64,000 nt of DNA. It comes from Hyaloraphidium curvatum. Taxonomy: Eukaryota; Monoblepharomycota; Hyaloraphidiomycetes; Hyaloraphidiales; Hyaloraphidiaceae. Positions 43,955 to 55,321 of the stretch are shown here, piece by piece; the first letter of the stretch is position 1, and each line of letters opens with the position of its first letter. A program made the translations under genes and the position numbers. The notes beneath the pieces were generated by a model. The model was not told where the DNA came from and did not search any database. It was given only the letters and a program-made list of their open reading frames with translations. The stretch lies in assembly GCA_025558095.1 (NCBI GenBank), contig JAIVFI010000009.1, forward strand, positions 372,001 through 436,000, in the 5' to 3' direction.

Positions 43955-45793
43955 TCAGTAGCCGTAAGCCGAATTGGCCGCCTGCACGTCCATTGGTCGC
44001 TTGCTCTGCACCGCGTCCACCACTTCGTCTTCCTCCACGCCGTACGAGGGTGGCTTCTGCGCTGGCTTCCCGGCAGGGAGGCTGGGTCCGAAGTTGCGCT
44101 TCCGCGGCTTTTTGGGAGCATCGGACGGCGTCTCGAACTCGATGGGCGGGAGTTTCACCAGCGAACCACCGGATCCCTCCTCCTCCTCCACAGGGAATGC
44201 ATTGAGCCTGCCGTTGCGCTGCGCATGCTGCGGGGCTTCAACGACATCGTCGGCAGGTGGAGACGGGTCATCTCGTTCAGTCAAAGAAGAAGGTGGCGCA
44301 GCAGGCTTTTGCTCTCGCTCCGCTTCGAGGGTGCCGACGTTTTCTGGAACGTGCGAAGCAATACTCGAAGGATTGGCCGGCTCGGGGGCAGGCGCCTCTT
44401 TGGCAGGAGCAGGTGCACGGAAGGACGGCGCGTGTGCCACCGGGGGAGAAGGATCCAGCACGGCTGGCGTGTTGTTCTTGCTGGCACCAGGAAAGCCATC
44501 AATCGGTTTGGCCAGGTCCAGCAGCTTTTCTGTACGTGCAATGTCCTTCACAAGCGATGCCCGCTTGGCATCCAGCTTCAGCAGGTTTGCTTTGAGCTCC
44601 TGCACCTTGACCTGCGCAAAGTAGCTGTCCAGGTCGTCGTCCTTTTGCGAGGCCTCGGCTTCGGCCGCTGCCCGCCTGGCCTCGGCGATGTGTCCGTCCA
44701 GCAACGCCAGCTCCGCCACCAGCTCGGCCTTCTTGGCCGTCAGGGTCTCGAAGGTTTCCACCTTGGCCGCACCGGCCTTGGCGGCCTTTGCCTGTGCCAG
44801 TTTTTTCTTGGATGGTGCGGAGCGGTCGTAAAAGTTGTCGTCCGTGTCGTCGTCCACCTCGGCGCCCTTCCTCTTGCGGCCCGCGCCGGCCTCGTTCGAC
44901 CTCAGCAGTCCCTTCCGGTCCAGCTTCGCGCAGGCGTCGAGGCACGCCTCCCGCTCGGCATCCTTCTTGCGCGAGCTGGTTCCCACGCCGACGAGGGACC
45001 CGTGCTCGCCCAGAGGCAGGCGTACACGGGCCATGTAGACCTTTTCGTGCGACTTGCCATCCTCTTCGTGCTCAAACTCCATCTGCAGGCCCCGCTCCTC
45101 GGTCCACACCCGCAGGGCCTTGCGCGGGTCCCGGACGTAGTAGGCGTCCTCGTCGATCTCGGGCGCCTCGCCGTCGCCAACCTCGCCCGGCCCGGCGCCC
45201 TCCTCGGCGGCGTCCTCGTCGAAGCCCCACGTCACGGTATGCAGCTCCTCCGCCGTCGTTGCGGCCGCGGCGGGCCGGGCCATCGCGGCCTCGTGCGCCT
45301 CCTCGCCGCTGAGCACGACGGGCTTGCCTCCGTTGGGTTCGGCGGGCTTCCTGTCCCGCGTGCGGCCCAGGAGAACAAACACGCGGGTCGAGGCGCCGAA
45401 GCGCACCTGGTCGCCCTCGTGCAGCTCGACGTAGGTGCGTGGCGGGGCGCGGATCTTGTTGACGAAGGTGCCGTGGGCCGAGCCCAGGTCGAACAGCATG
45501 ACGGCATCCCCGGCACCAAACTGCACGACCGCGTGCAGCCGCGATACCGACGGGTGCTCGAGCTCGACGTCGCACGTCGGCACGCGGCCGACGACGAGGA
45601 ACGGCTTGCCGCGAGACGCCAGCGGGCACTCTCCCACGGCCACGCCCGACCGGATCACTTCAAAGGCGGCCGGGGGCCGCCCGTCCTCGCCGATTGCACC
45701 GTCCGGCACGGCGCTCCATGCTGGAGGCGAATACTCTAATGTTAAGCTCGGAACAGGCGACACAGGGGCGGGAACTGCGAATGCCTCCGACAT
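43955..45793 (-). CDS. Kanadaptin (SLC4A1AP) homologue, FHA-domain protein
   Basis: This is one uninterrupted frame of 612 residues, unusual among these split genes. An FHA domain lies at about residues 60-150: VGRVPTCDVELEHPSVSRLH, AVVQFGAGDAVMLFDLGSAH and GTFVNKIR hold the phosphothreonine-binding Arg/Ser/His/Asn set. A dsRBM-like segment follows at about 245-320 (RDPRKALRVWTEERGLQMEF, SSRKKDAEREACLDACAKLD). A coiled coil at about 370-460 (LTAKKAELVAELALLDGHIA) and a Pro-rich tail with KKPRKRNFGPSLP end the protein. This order is that of kanadaptin, a nuclear protein linked to splicing factors in animals. The first ATG in frame is 45793; upstream codons are open but lack an ATG. Confidence 0.88.
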   Translation of the reverse strand: MSEAFAVPAPVSPVPSLTLEYSPPAWSAVPDGAIGEDGRPPAAFEVIRSGVAVGECPLASRGKPFLVVGRVPTCDVELEHPSVSRLHAVVQFGAGDAVMLFDLGSAHGTFVNKIRAPPRTYVELHEGDQVRFGASTRVFVLLGRTRDRKPAEPNGGKPVVLSGEEAHEAAMARPAAAATTAEELHTVTWGFDEDAAEEGAGPGEVGDGEAPEIDEDAYYVRDPRKALRVWTEERGLQMEFEHEEDGKSHEKVYMARVRLPLGEHGSLVGVGTSSRKKDAEREACLDACAKLDRKGLLRSNEAGAGRKRKGAEVDDDTDDNFYDRSAPSKKKLAQAKAAKAGAAKVETFETLTAKKAELVAELALLDGHIAEARRAAAEAEASQKDDDLDSYFAQVKVQELKANLLKLDAKRASLVKDIARTEKLLDLAKPIDGFPGASKNNTPAVLDPSPPVAHAPSFRAPAPAKEAPAPEPANPSSIASHVPENVGTLEAEREQKPAAPPSSLTERDDPSPPADDVVEAPQHAQRNGRLNAFPVEEEEGSGGSLVKLPPIEFETPSDAPKKPRKRNFGPSLPAGKPAQKPPSYGVEEDEVVDAVQSKRPMDVQAANSAYGY

Positions 45794-45947
45794 ACTATGA
45801 TCCGAGGTTGACCGCAGGCGTCGATCAACGCGCAGCACGCGTCACACGCCGGCGTCGCGGCAGGCGCCGCACCAACAACCTCTACGACCTTCAATTGGCT
45901 GGGTACTGCAGGGTCATTGGTCGGGTCAACACGCGTCCCTTTGAGCA
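45794..45947. promoter_or_regulatory. Shared divergent promoter of kanadaptin and SPF45 genes
   Basis: These 154 bp hold two ATTGG (inverted CCAAT) pentamers at 45894-45898 and 45916-45920 and an ACGCGT hexamer at 45931-45936. Function is inferred only from position. Confidence 0.35.
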
Positions 45948-47340
45948 ATGAACCTCTACGACGACCTGCCGCTGACCTCGGGCTGGGCGCGGCCGGCCCC
46001 GGACGCGTCTGCCGCCGGCAGCGATGCGGCGGAAGGCCCTCCGCGGGAACGGAAGCAGCTCGGGACAAGCAAGAAGCCCGCCGAGGATGCCGCGCCCGAG
46101 GGCGCCCCCGCGTGGACGTCGGCGCAGAACAAGTTCCTGAGCGAGGCGCTGCGGCGCAAAAAGACCGTCGAGCGGGCCGCGGGCACGGCCGTGGCCAGGC
46201 CGCCCCCCGTGCCGGCTGCGGCGCCCACCGTCATCGTGGAGCAGAAGAACGACTTTGCCCTGGCGGCTCCCGCGCTCATGTCGGCCGCCGCTGCCGCGCA
46301 GAGGGACATGGGGCTGCTCGCTGCCCCGGCAGCGCAGCAGAACAAGCGCGGCCCGCGCGGCAAGCGCGATCCGATGGCGGAAGAGTACGATCCGGCAAAG
46401 CCCAACTCGTACGAGGACATCAAGGCGGACAAACGCGCCAAGCGCGCGGATAGCAAGGCGAAGCTGCTTCAGGATGCCATGGCACAATTTGGCAGAAAGT
46501 CCCAGCCTGCCACCGCGGACCAGGAGCCGTGGGAAGCGCCCCCGGACCGCGGAGCGAGCTTCGACACGCCGTACCGGGACGAGGAAGCACCCTTCCGGGG
46601 CAAGCCGAGGGAGGAGGAGGAAGATGACGAAGACGGCGTGCCGCTCGAGCAGCAGAGGCCCATGGCGTCGATGGGCGGGCCGAGGCACAGGGACGCGAAA
46701 TCGGATGCCCCGGTGATTGCCCTGCCGGGAGAGGACCTGTCTGGGGAGGACGCATTCCTGCGCCGCGGTCAGATCAGTTTCCAGCAGCCTGCCCAGCCCC
46801 GGCCGCCGCCCATCATGCCCGGGCGTCCCCCCATGCGCCCTCCGCCCGTGCCGGGTGCCGGCTTCCCGAAACCTGCCGGGCGGAACCCGGCTCCGTCGTC
46901 GGTCATTTGCCTCCTGAACCTCGTCGACCCCGGCGACGTCGACGACTCGCTGGAAGGGGAGATTGCCGAAGAGTGCGCAAAGCTCGGCAGCGGGTATCGC
47001 AAAGGGCGCCTTGGTCTTGGAGCAACCTTCTCATCCGTCCGGTTCCCAGGAGTGAACAAGGTTTTGATCTTCGAGACTTCAGGAGCCCCCGCGGACGTTG
47101 CTGTTCGCGTGTTTGTTCATTTTTCTGACCGGGACGGGGCCGCCAAAGGTTCGAGGGATTGTCTCTGCTGTGCTCACCTCCGTTGCTCATCCCACTCCGA
47201 CAGCACACGGTGTAATGGACGGCCGGTTCTTTGGCGGGCGCACTGTCAAGTCGCGCTTCTTCGATGAAGCGCGTTTTTCCAAGCTTGGTGGGATACAGCC
47301 GTTCCCGCGCCTTCTATCACTCGGTGGTGCCGGCCTTTAA
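45948..47340 (+). CDS. Splicing factor SPF45 / RBM17 homologue lacking a G-patch
   Basis: Exons 45948-46986, 47050-47148 and 47204-47340 give 424 residues. It starts MNLYDDLPLTSGW, like SPF45 (MSLYDDL). AEEYDPAKPNSYEDIKADKR matches the family's EYDP-PN-YE block. The C-terminal UHM-type RRM reads SSVICLLNLVDPGDVDDSLE, EECAKLGGVNKVLIFE, GAPADVAVRVFVHF and DGRFFGGRTVKSRFF, including the RFF variant of the RXF ULM-binding loop. SPF45 joins SF3b1, U2AF65 and SF1 in 3' splice-site choice. The G-patch that normally sits between the two blocks was not found. The intron at 46987-47049 (63 nt) has a GC donor; without it a 21-residue insertion would break the UHM. Confidence 0.85.
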
Positions 47341-47425
47341 CCGCACCGACCCGCTCCCTCCAGATCTCGCACCAAGACCCAACGAATGGCTTGGCTGACG
47401 CGTACTGGGCCGCGCGCAGAGTCAG

Positions 47426-49605
47426 CTAGTCACTCTCCCCGGCGGGAGGCGCTGTGCTGAGGTCAAAGATGCCCGCCAGATCCTCCACCTGCTCAACCTT
47501 CCGCTTCCGGCGGATAACCTCCCGCGCGGCGGACGCCTTGCCGTACATGTTAACCAGGGCGATGCCCACGATCTGCTTGTCGGGCGACAGGTAGAAGACG
47601 GCGCCCTTGCGCTGCTTCCCGTCGTCGCTCTCTTTTGCCCAAATGCCGACGGTGGGGAGGCTGGGATCAAGCAGGCCTGCGGGACGATGCTTTAGGACGG
47701 TGTCACCCCGTGCTGTCCCCATAAAGCTCACCGCAGCCTTCGATGCCGATGCTGGAACCCAGGTCCGTCCAAAAGAACGGCTGGTAGATGTACTTGCGCT
47801 TTGTTCCGCACATGTTCTGTCCCGCGACCCGGCCCGTCATGACGGCACTGTCGTGGTGCTGGCATTCTACAGTGAGCGGGCACGGTCCGGTGCGCGGCCG
47901 CCACGAAACCCACTTCGGATCGCGTCTGCCCGAGGATCATGTCGGCATAGCTTGCCACGTCTCCTGCGGCGTAGACATCCGGGGAGCTGGTCTTCAGCTC
48001 GGCATCGACAAGCAATCCTCCGCGATCCTCGTCTATCTGGAGCCCCGCGTCGCGTCCGACCTGCACGTTCGGGTCTATCCCGAGGCACAGCACCACTTCG
48101 TCGGCCGCGATCGCGACGGAATCGCCACCGCCGACGGGAGAGACCTGCACAGCAACCTTGCCATCCGCCTCCTCGATGGCCTTGACTTCGTGGCCACTGA
48201 GCACAGCCGCACCCGTTTCGCGGAGACGGTCCGTGAGCCACTGGGAAAGGTACTTGGGGAGGATGCGAGCGAGATTGCCCTGGTTCGGAACCCAGTCAGC
48301 GGCAGCCACCATGCCCTCGGGTCGCAGCCCATCACCTCCTCGGGGAACACCTGCGTGACCTTGGCAGCGTGCTTCGCAAGGGCTACGGTGAGCTCGCTGC
48401 CCAGGAATCCGCCACCGACCACGACCACTTCCTTGGTCGAGCCGGCAACCGAAGTCCGCAATCGGGAGAAGTCGGCGACGGTGCGGAACGTTGTGACGTT
48501 GCCGGCCTCGGGAACGTCCGCCAGGCTCTTCGGTGTGCCGCCCGTGGCAAGCAGCAGCTTGCCGTAACGGAAGGTCTCGCCGGAGGCCAGCTGGACGGTC
48601 TTCTTGTTCAGGTCGATGCCGCTGACGGTGGCAAAGACCAGTTTTGTCTTGGCCGATGCTTCCTCGGAGGGATCCTGGGTCTGTGCCCACTTCTCGGCCC
48701 CGGCGTAGTAGATGGAGCGCGCTTTTCCGTCCCAGGAAGTAAAGCTCAGGCTGGCGACAGCATCACCGGGCGCAGTCCATACTGCGGGGAGCGGAGCGGT
48801 CAGAGAGTCCCGAACCGCCGCTGGACAACAGAACGCACGTTCTTTGGACAGCGGAGGGCGCATGTAAGGAAGGCTCTTCTCCGAGCCGATCACGAGCACT
48901 TCTGCCGACGGCTGAAGCTCGTGAATCGCCTCCTCGGCGCTGAAGGCGGCCGTGCCCGCCCTGATTGAGCCATCGGCCCGAAACGTTAGTCGGATCGAGC
49001 GAGACCTCGGCCGCCACATACCCGATGATGACGTAGGGGAACAGCGGGGCTTCGGTGGCACCGGATTCCTTGGATTCGGGGACAGCCGATGCCGGAACAG
49101 AAGATTCGGGCTCGGCCGGTTGCGTCTCCTCGCTCTTCGGTGCTTCCTCCTCAGCCGGGGCTTCCTCGGCCGGCGCCTCCGAGGCCGCATTCGCCTCTGC
49201 TTCCGCTGCCGCCTCTGCAGCCGCCAGCGCAGCGGCCTTAGCTTGCTGGTTTTTAAGTTTGGACGAGGTGGCGCGCGGCCGTTCGCCCGCGTGCTTCACC
49301 GGGTGGAGCCCCGGGTCCGTGACGTAGGACAGGAGCGGGAAAAAGACGGCGAGCGAGCCCAGCAGCCAGAAAATGTCACTGTTGCCCTTCGACTCGGAGC
49401 CGCTTCCGTGCGATTGCCCCGGCGGAGGGGCGTGCGACGCCGCGTAGCCGCGATGGAACGCGTCACGGCGCCGGCGGAACGTCGGGCCGCCGGATGCCGC
49501 CGCCAGCATGCTGGGCCTGGCCACGCGGTCGCATCCCGCGGAAACGCTTCCGAGGGCCTCGGAAACTACAAGCCGGCGGCCGAGCTGCGCGGCCGCACGT
49601 CGCAT
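47426..49605 (-). CDS. AIFM1: Apoptosis-inducing factor, mitochondrial FAD-dependent NADH oxidoreductase (AIFM1-like)
   Basis: The N-terminus (MRRAAAQLGRRLVVSEALGS) is an Arg-rich presequence; RRDAFHRGYAAS is a second processing-like site. One membrane segment follows (IFWLLGSLAVFFPLLSYV), then an Ala/Glu-rich linker of about 70 residues. The oxidoreductase part has FPYVIIGYVAAE-type FAD fold, EVLVIGSEKSLPYMRPPLSK, KLLLATGGTPKSL, KEVVVVGGGFLGSELTVALA (NADH fold), ILPKYLSQWLTDRL, SPDVYAAGDVASY and HHDSAVMTGRVAGQNM. The AIF C-domain is FFWTDLGSSIGIEGCG, LLDPSLPTVGIWAKESDDGK and KGAVFYLSPDKQIVGIALVN. AIF sits in the inner membrane facing the intermembrane space. The start at 49605 is preferred; ATG 49509 is an alternative. 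Small introns interrupt the gene. Confidence 0.9.
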
Positions 49606-49708
49606 CGCGAGCGTGGCGTTTGTTGTCGCGGTGTTTGATTTCGCGCGCGTCCTTTGGGCGCCCGGCGCTTGGACGCGGATATACCACTCCCGCCCTCGTT
49701 TCCGCGAA

Positions 49709-50792
49709 ATGGGCGATGTACGGACGGCCAGCCCCGGTGAAAACATCACCACGGATGGCGGATTCATGCGCGGCCACGGGACGTACCCGATGGTGCTCGA
49801 GGACGGGGCATCGGCTTTGGTAGCTGCCGTCCCAGGTGTGGTCGAGCGTGTGAACAAGCTGGTATCGGTGCGGCCCTTGCGAGCGCGCTATGGCGGGGAT
49901 ATCGGCGACGTGGTCGTGGGCCGGGTCACGGAGGTGGGATTCGTGCCAGGTTTGGGCTCGCGGGATCTCAAGGATCACTGGGAGGAAGGTAGCACAGAAG
50001 CGATGGAAGGTCGATGTCAACGGGCGCCAGGACGCGACTCTGTACCTGTCTTCGGTCAACCTGCCCGGGGGGGTCCAGGTTCGTTGCTGATTGTTCCAGC
50101 CGGACGTGGGGCGCCTTGCCGACGCCATTTTCAGCGCAGGAAAACGGAGATGGACGAGCTGAACATGCGGAGTTTCTTCGAGGAGGGTGATCTGATATGT
50201 GTAGGCCCATCTCATTGCTGCGTACGTGTGGCTTCTCATCGACTCGACGTCTAGGCCGAGATCCAATCGTTCTTTGGGGACGGTGCGGCATCTCTGCACA
50301 CGCGGAACCTGCGCTACGGCAAGGCAGGTCCTAGCAAGCCTCCACCTTATCTCCGCTTTACATTGCACGACAGCTGCGGAACGGTTCGCTGGTGGTCGTG
50401 CCTGCTGCACAGGTGAAGCGGATGAAGTCGCACTTCCACTCGCTGCCGTTCGGCGTGGACATGATCGTGGGCATCAACGGATACATCTGGGTGTGCAAGC
50501 ACGCGCCGCAAACCCCGGATCAGGCCGAGTCCGAGGCGATATACTCGAGCGAGAACGAGGTTGGTCAAGCGCAGCAGCGACCGTCATCCGCGCCTGACTC
50601 GCATGCGAGCCCATCCCGGACGAGCTGCGGTTGCGCATAGCCCAAGTGTGTCGCGCGGTTTCGACGCTGGGGAGGTATCACTGGTATATTTCAGAGCCGG
50701 TGATCCGCCACATTCTTTCGGATCCCGCAAAACTCAGCCTCTCGGACGAAGATTTCTTGCGCGCAGCCGTCCTCGCCATGGAAGCCGTCTAG
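49709..50792 (+). CDS. RRP4: RNA exosome cap subunit Rrp4 (EXOSC2)
   Basis: The protein starts MGDVRTASPGENITTDGG, then FMRGHGTYP (family MRGHGT motif), LVSVRPLRARYGGDIGDVVV, GRVTEV and, after an intron, KRWKVDVNGRQDATLYLSSV of the S1 domain. MDELNMRSFFEEGDLICV and SLHTRNLRYGKLRNGSLVVV follow. The KH domain contains FGVDMIVGINGYIWVCKHAP, and the end is DPAKLSLSDEDFLRAAVLAM. It is one of three S1/KH cap proteins of the nine-subunit exosome core. Introns of about 50-70 nt follow GRVTEV, NLPGGVQ and GDLICV and lie elsewhere. The gene is divergent from AIF over 103 bp, and its stop ends 4 bp before the ISWI stop on the other strand. Confidence 0.93.
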
Positions 50793-50796
50793 AATT

Positions 50797-53700
50797 CTAC
50801 TTGCCGCGACCCCGCTTCTTTGTCGCCGTCGTAGCCTTCCTCGCGACCGGAGCCTCCTCGTCATCGTCGTTCTTGCCACTGTGGACATTCGTCAGATACC
50901 CAATCGAGGACCTGGAACAGGGGCCTTACAGCAGCCTAATGAGAGTCTTGCACCGGGTCTTGAGCTCCTGGAAGAAGAGCAGAACAGTGAGATCTCGATC
51001 GGAACACGGGTCTATGCCACGACTCACGGCGGTCGTCCTAGCCTTGATGAACCAATCGAACTTGAAGGGCCGGTGGTCTCGCAGCTCAACGCGGAGCTTG
51101 TCGTAGACATCGTCCGGACCGTACCCTAGCTTGTCCAGGGTCACGAGCTGTTGGTTTGGCGAGATGAGCTATTCCAGGGCTGGATATAGACCAAGGGTGA
51201 CGCACCAGGAACCGATCCTCGTCCTCCGTCCAGTTTTTCCCCTTGTTCTGGTTGTAGTGGATCTCAAGCTCCTGCAAAGGCTGGCGGTACTGCGCGACCT
51301 TTTCCGCGAGAAGCCTCCGGGTGTCGTCCTGCTTCCTCATCTCCCTTTCGCCCTCTTCGATCTTTGCAAGGTGTTTCTGGTGGTCTGTAGCGGAGCTAAG
51401 CGGCGTTCACACTCTCGCAGCGCGCGCCGCCTACCTTGTATCTCCTTGTAGCGTTCCCAAAAGACCTCCGAGTACTTGGTAACTTCGTCCAGAGGCCGAA
51501 CGAGATCGGCAGCAATCGCCTGAAGGTTCGTCCTGGAGGTTTCGGAGACCGTGAGCCGACGCAAGGGCCACGCACGGACGGCACGTGCCTCCCAAACTTC
51601 TCGTTGGCTTTGATGAACGCCTGGAAATCCTTCCGCGACCAGGTCCCGAATCCCTAGTCACGGCCGTGAGCATGCGCACGTGCACTGGACCGTCGTTCCC
51701 ACCTGTGTGCTCAGCTCTTCCATTTCTGCCCGTTCCTCCTCCGTGAGCGGCTCCGCCTCGTCGATCTTGAGCTGCTCATCGGCCCTCCACTTCTCTTTTG
51801 CTTCCTCGTCGAGCTCGCTCGGCTCCTCCCCTTTGGCCACTTTCTGCCCAGCAGACTGTCTGAAGTGGTACATCTCCTTGCGTTGCAGCTCCAGGAACCT
51901 CGGCGGGAAGAACTGGAAGTCCGACCTGCCGTCGCAGTCAGCTGGCCGGACACTAAGCGGCACTGCCAAAGACCTACACGAGAGGGTACTTTTGCACGCG
52001 CGGCCCCTTGGGGGCTGTCGGCTTCGCGCCGGGCCGCAGTGTCTCCCTGTAGTAGTCGTCCATGGAGTAGTTGACTGGGACAGACTTCAGAGACTGGAAC
52101 AAGCGAGAGCGCCCACACGACTCACTCTTTTCATTCTTGCGCTCGCGCTTCGCCGGCCCGATCCAGTTAAGCCCGATCTGATCGGCTTTCCTCTGCAAAC
52201 ATCGGCATCAGACTGGACATCGGAGAGTGGGCAGAGGGGTGCGAAAAACCTTTGCGCTGTAGTCTTCACCCTCCCACACCATGGTGCTCGTGTTCAGGGT
52301 GAACCTCTGCAGGTCTTCGATGCCGGCATCCGCGAACTTGGCATCCAATTCCGCGGTCTTTTCTGCTCCCTTCTGCAGGATCTGTTCGATGTCTTCGTCG
52401 ACGACCGTGCTTTCGGCGCCCTTGAACACGGTGTCTGCACCGTGCTGAATCATCGCGAGAAGCTCATCCTTGGAAGCAGCTGGCCGGCAGTCGCGGTCAC
52501 ACACCGCGCCTTGGAGAGCAGGCAAATGCAGCCGTACCTTTCGATTGCTGGGTAGCCTTGCCTTGCTGAATGACCAGCTGATCGAGCTTCAGCTTCTGAG
52601 TAGCACGCTCTGCAGGAATTCATTAGATCCAAGCAAAAAGCTAGGCACCGAAAGCTTCACTGACCAATGACCTTTTCCTCAATCGCATTCTTCGAAAACG
52701 AAGTGAGGATTCGCTGCGGCTCCGTCGAAAGCGAGCTCACCTCGGTGATGAACCTGAACACGATCACTTGCTTCGTCTGACCGATGCGGTGAGCTCGATC
52801 TTCCGCCTGAAAGAGTACAGGTGAGCAAAGGCATCAAGTAGGACCGTCGCGGACTACATGCCTGCAGATCGACCTGCGGGTTCCTGAGGTCGACGGCGTC
52901 AGCATCGATTCATCCTAGCAACACCACAATCGAGACTTACCAGTCGCTGTCGTACATGATCACGATGTCGGCCGTGGCCAGGTTGATGCCCAAACCGCCG
53001 GCCCTCGTCGTTAGGAGGAAGATGAACTTCTCGCTTCCAGGCTTGTTGTATTCGTCGATCGCGTTGATGCGGTCCTCGTGTGCGGTGTTGCCGTCAATGC
53101 GGCAGTACTCTGCGAAGAAACCATCACACTCCGAAGCCGAGCACAACCGGCGACACACGCACGGTACTTCTTCCAGAGGCAGTAGTCTTCCAGGATGTCC
53201 AAAACCCTGCTCATTTGGCTGAAAAGAAGGACCCTCGATCCGTTCGCCTTCAAGCGTGCAAGAAGCTTGTCCAACAAAATCATTTTGCCTTGGGACTCGT
53301 CCGTCAGCCACAGGCGAGCACCAAAAGGCCAAACACTCACCCGCGTTGTCCACAAGGTGCTGATCGGTCGTGTAGGGAGGACCGGGCTCCGCGCCGTCGA
53401 ACAGGTACGGGTGGTTGCAGCACTTCCTGAGCTGCATGACGACATTGAGCAGCCGCGTCTTGCTCGTGCGATCGTTGCCGACCGCGCCGTTCACGGCGTC
53501 GATGTCCTTCTCCAGGATCTGCTTGTACCACTTGCGCTGCATTGCGCTCATGCCGACGTAGAGGTTCTGCCTCTTCTTCGGCAAGAGGCTCTTCTCCACA
53601 TCCGACTTAATTCGCCGCAGGAGGAAAGGTTGCAGCACCTGCATCACCCAGCATGAGAGAAATCGAACACCATAGCGAACTTGCACACCTTTTGCAGCTG

Positions 53701-55255
53701 CTGGACCACCTTGTCCTGATCGCCTCCCTGCAGCCGAAACCAGGAATCGAAGTCCTCGGACGAACTGAACACGTCCGGCAGCAGGAAGTTCAGAAGGGCC
53801 CAAAGCTCATGCAAGTTGTTCTGAAGCGGAGTCCCCGTGATGAGAAGCCGGTTCCGGCTTTGGAAAAGCCGGACAATCTGAGCCAGCATCGAGTTTTCGT
53901 TCTTGATCCGGTGGGCCTCGTCAATGACGATGTAAGACCAAGCAAACTTCTTGAAGTGCGCCTTCTCCAAGAGACAGATCTCGTAGGAGGTGACGCACAC
54001 GTCGAAACCGCCGGGGAGCAGCTGATCGCGCGCTTGGACAGCCTGGAAGTGTGTTTCAACACATCGCACCGCGAGGAGCAAAGGCAAAAGCAACCCACCC
54101 TTTCTTCCTTGCTGCCGTGGAACATGAACACCTTCAGATCCGGAACCCACTTCGCAAACTCGTTCATCCAGTTGTGCAGCGTGGACTTGGGCACGATGAC
54201 AAGGTGGGGCCCGGAGTTGCCGCGGAACACCTTCAGGTACCCGAGGAACGAGATGGTCTGCAGTGTCTTGCCCAGGCCCTGGTAAGGGGAGTAAACCATT
54301 CGTACTCAGCAAGCTCGGGGTTAAAACGAACCATTTCGTCCGCCAAGATGCCGTTGATGCCGTTGTCATACAGGGAAATGAGCCAGTTGAGACCCTGGAT
54401 CTGGTAGTCCCTCATTTTCCCCCCTTTTACGTCTGTTCCAGGGGTGCCGAAGGCGTGAGTCCAGGCGCAGCAATCGAGCGGCTAGGTACCGACAGCTCGG
54501 AGACTCCGTGATGACCGTGGCGTTCACAGTCTCCTCCTCCTTCTGCAGCAGCTCCTCGTCCTCCTCCTTTTCGGTCTTTCGGTGACGGCGATCCGCTCTG
54601 AAATGACTTACGTTAGGTGCAAGGTACCGAGCGCATTCGTCCTCCACCCACGCGTCCTTGTTGGCCGCCTTGGAGGTCGGCGAAAGGGGTATGTCAATCT
54701 TCTTGGCCCCCTTCCGTTCATTCCGCAGGTTGATGAAGTGGGTAAAGAGCTCGCTTTGACCCGTCAGATAAGCGAAACGCTGGGCGGACACGAATCAGCA
54801 CCAGATGCCACAGCCGAGGGGTTCGGGGTCAGGGGCCTCACCCTCGCCGCGTCCGCCGCCTTGTCCTCCCGCAGCGAGTCCTGCGCCCTCTTGAATCCTT
54901 CCTTCCGAGCTTGTGCAAGAGCGGCGTCTTTCGGGGGCCGGCCCCTCCGCTTGGGCTTGGGCTCGTCGCTTTCCTCCTCCTTGAACTTGACCTGCCCGGC
55001 CCGTCAGCTCGTTCCAGGCCCCGCAGACCGGTCGACTACCGCACCTCGACGCCGGACATGTCATCATCTTCCATGATCTGGTCCTCGTCGTCCATGAGGG
55101 AGGTGTCCTGAGGGCGGGCCGCGGGGTCCGAGCGCGCCAACGGTTGGCGAAGGGGGAGTAGCATTCCACGGGCCATGAGCACCGCTCGCCGCAGAGCGTT
55201 GCCAGGCCGTGCTCACATTAGTCACGGAGTGGTCGGCAGTGTCTGACTCGTCCAT
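50797..55255 (-). CDS. ISW1: ISWI-family chromatin-remodelling ATPase
   Basis: A long minus-strand gene with many short introns. An acidic N-terminus ([13 protein letters not shown]) is followed by an AT-hook-like [10 protein letters not shown]. The Snf2 ATPase follows: [40 protein letters not shown] (Walker A, intron inside), [17 protein letters not shown] (DEAH), [100 protein letters not shown] and [20 protein letters not shown]. The C-terminal HAND-SANT-SLIDE module includes [49 protein letters not shown] and [10 protein letters not shown]. It ends in a Lys/Arg tail. ISW1 versus ISW2 orthology is not resolved; the symbol denotes the family. Confidence 0.92.
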
Positions 55256-55321
55256 CGTTCGTCGAAGATGAACGGGGGGAAGAGGGACGCTGGACCCAAG
55301 CCCCGAAATCGACGGAAGGCA

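Noticed and set aside
43974-45739. Long plus-strand ORFs opposite kanadaptin
   Set aside because: They are mirror frames of a GC-rich coding exon; only the minus-strand frame shows domains (FHA, dsRBM-like, coiled coil).
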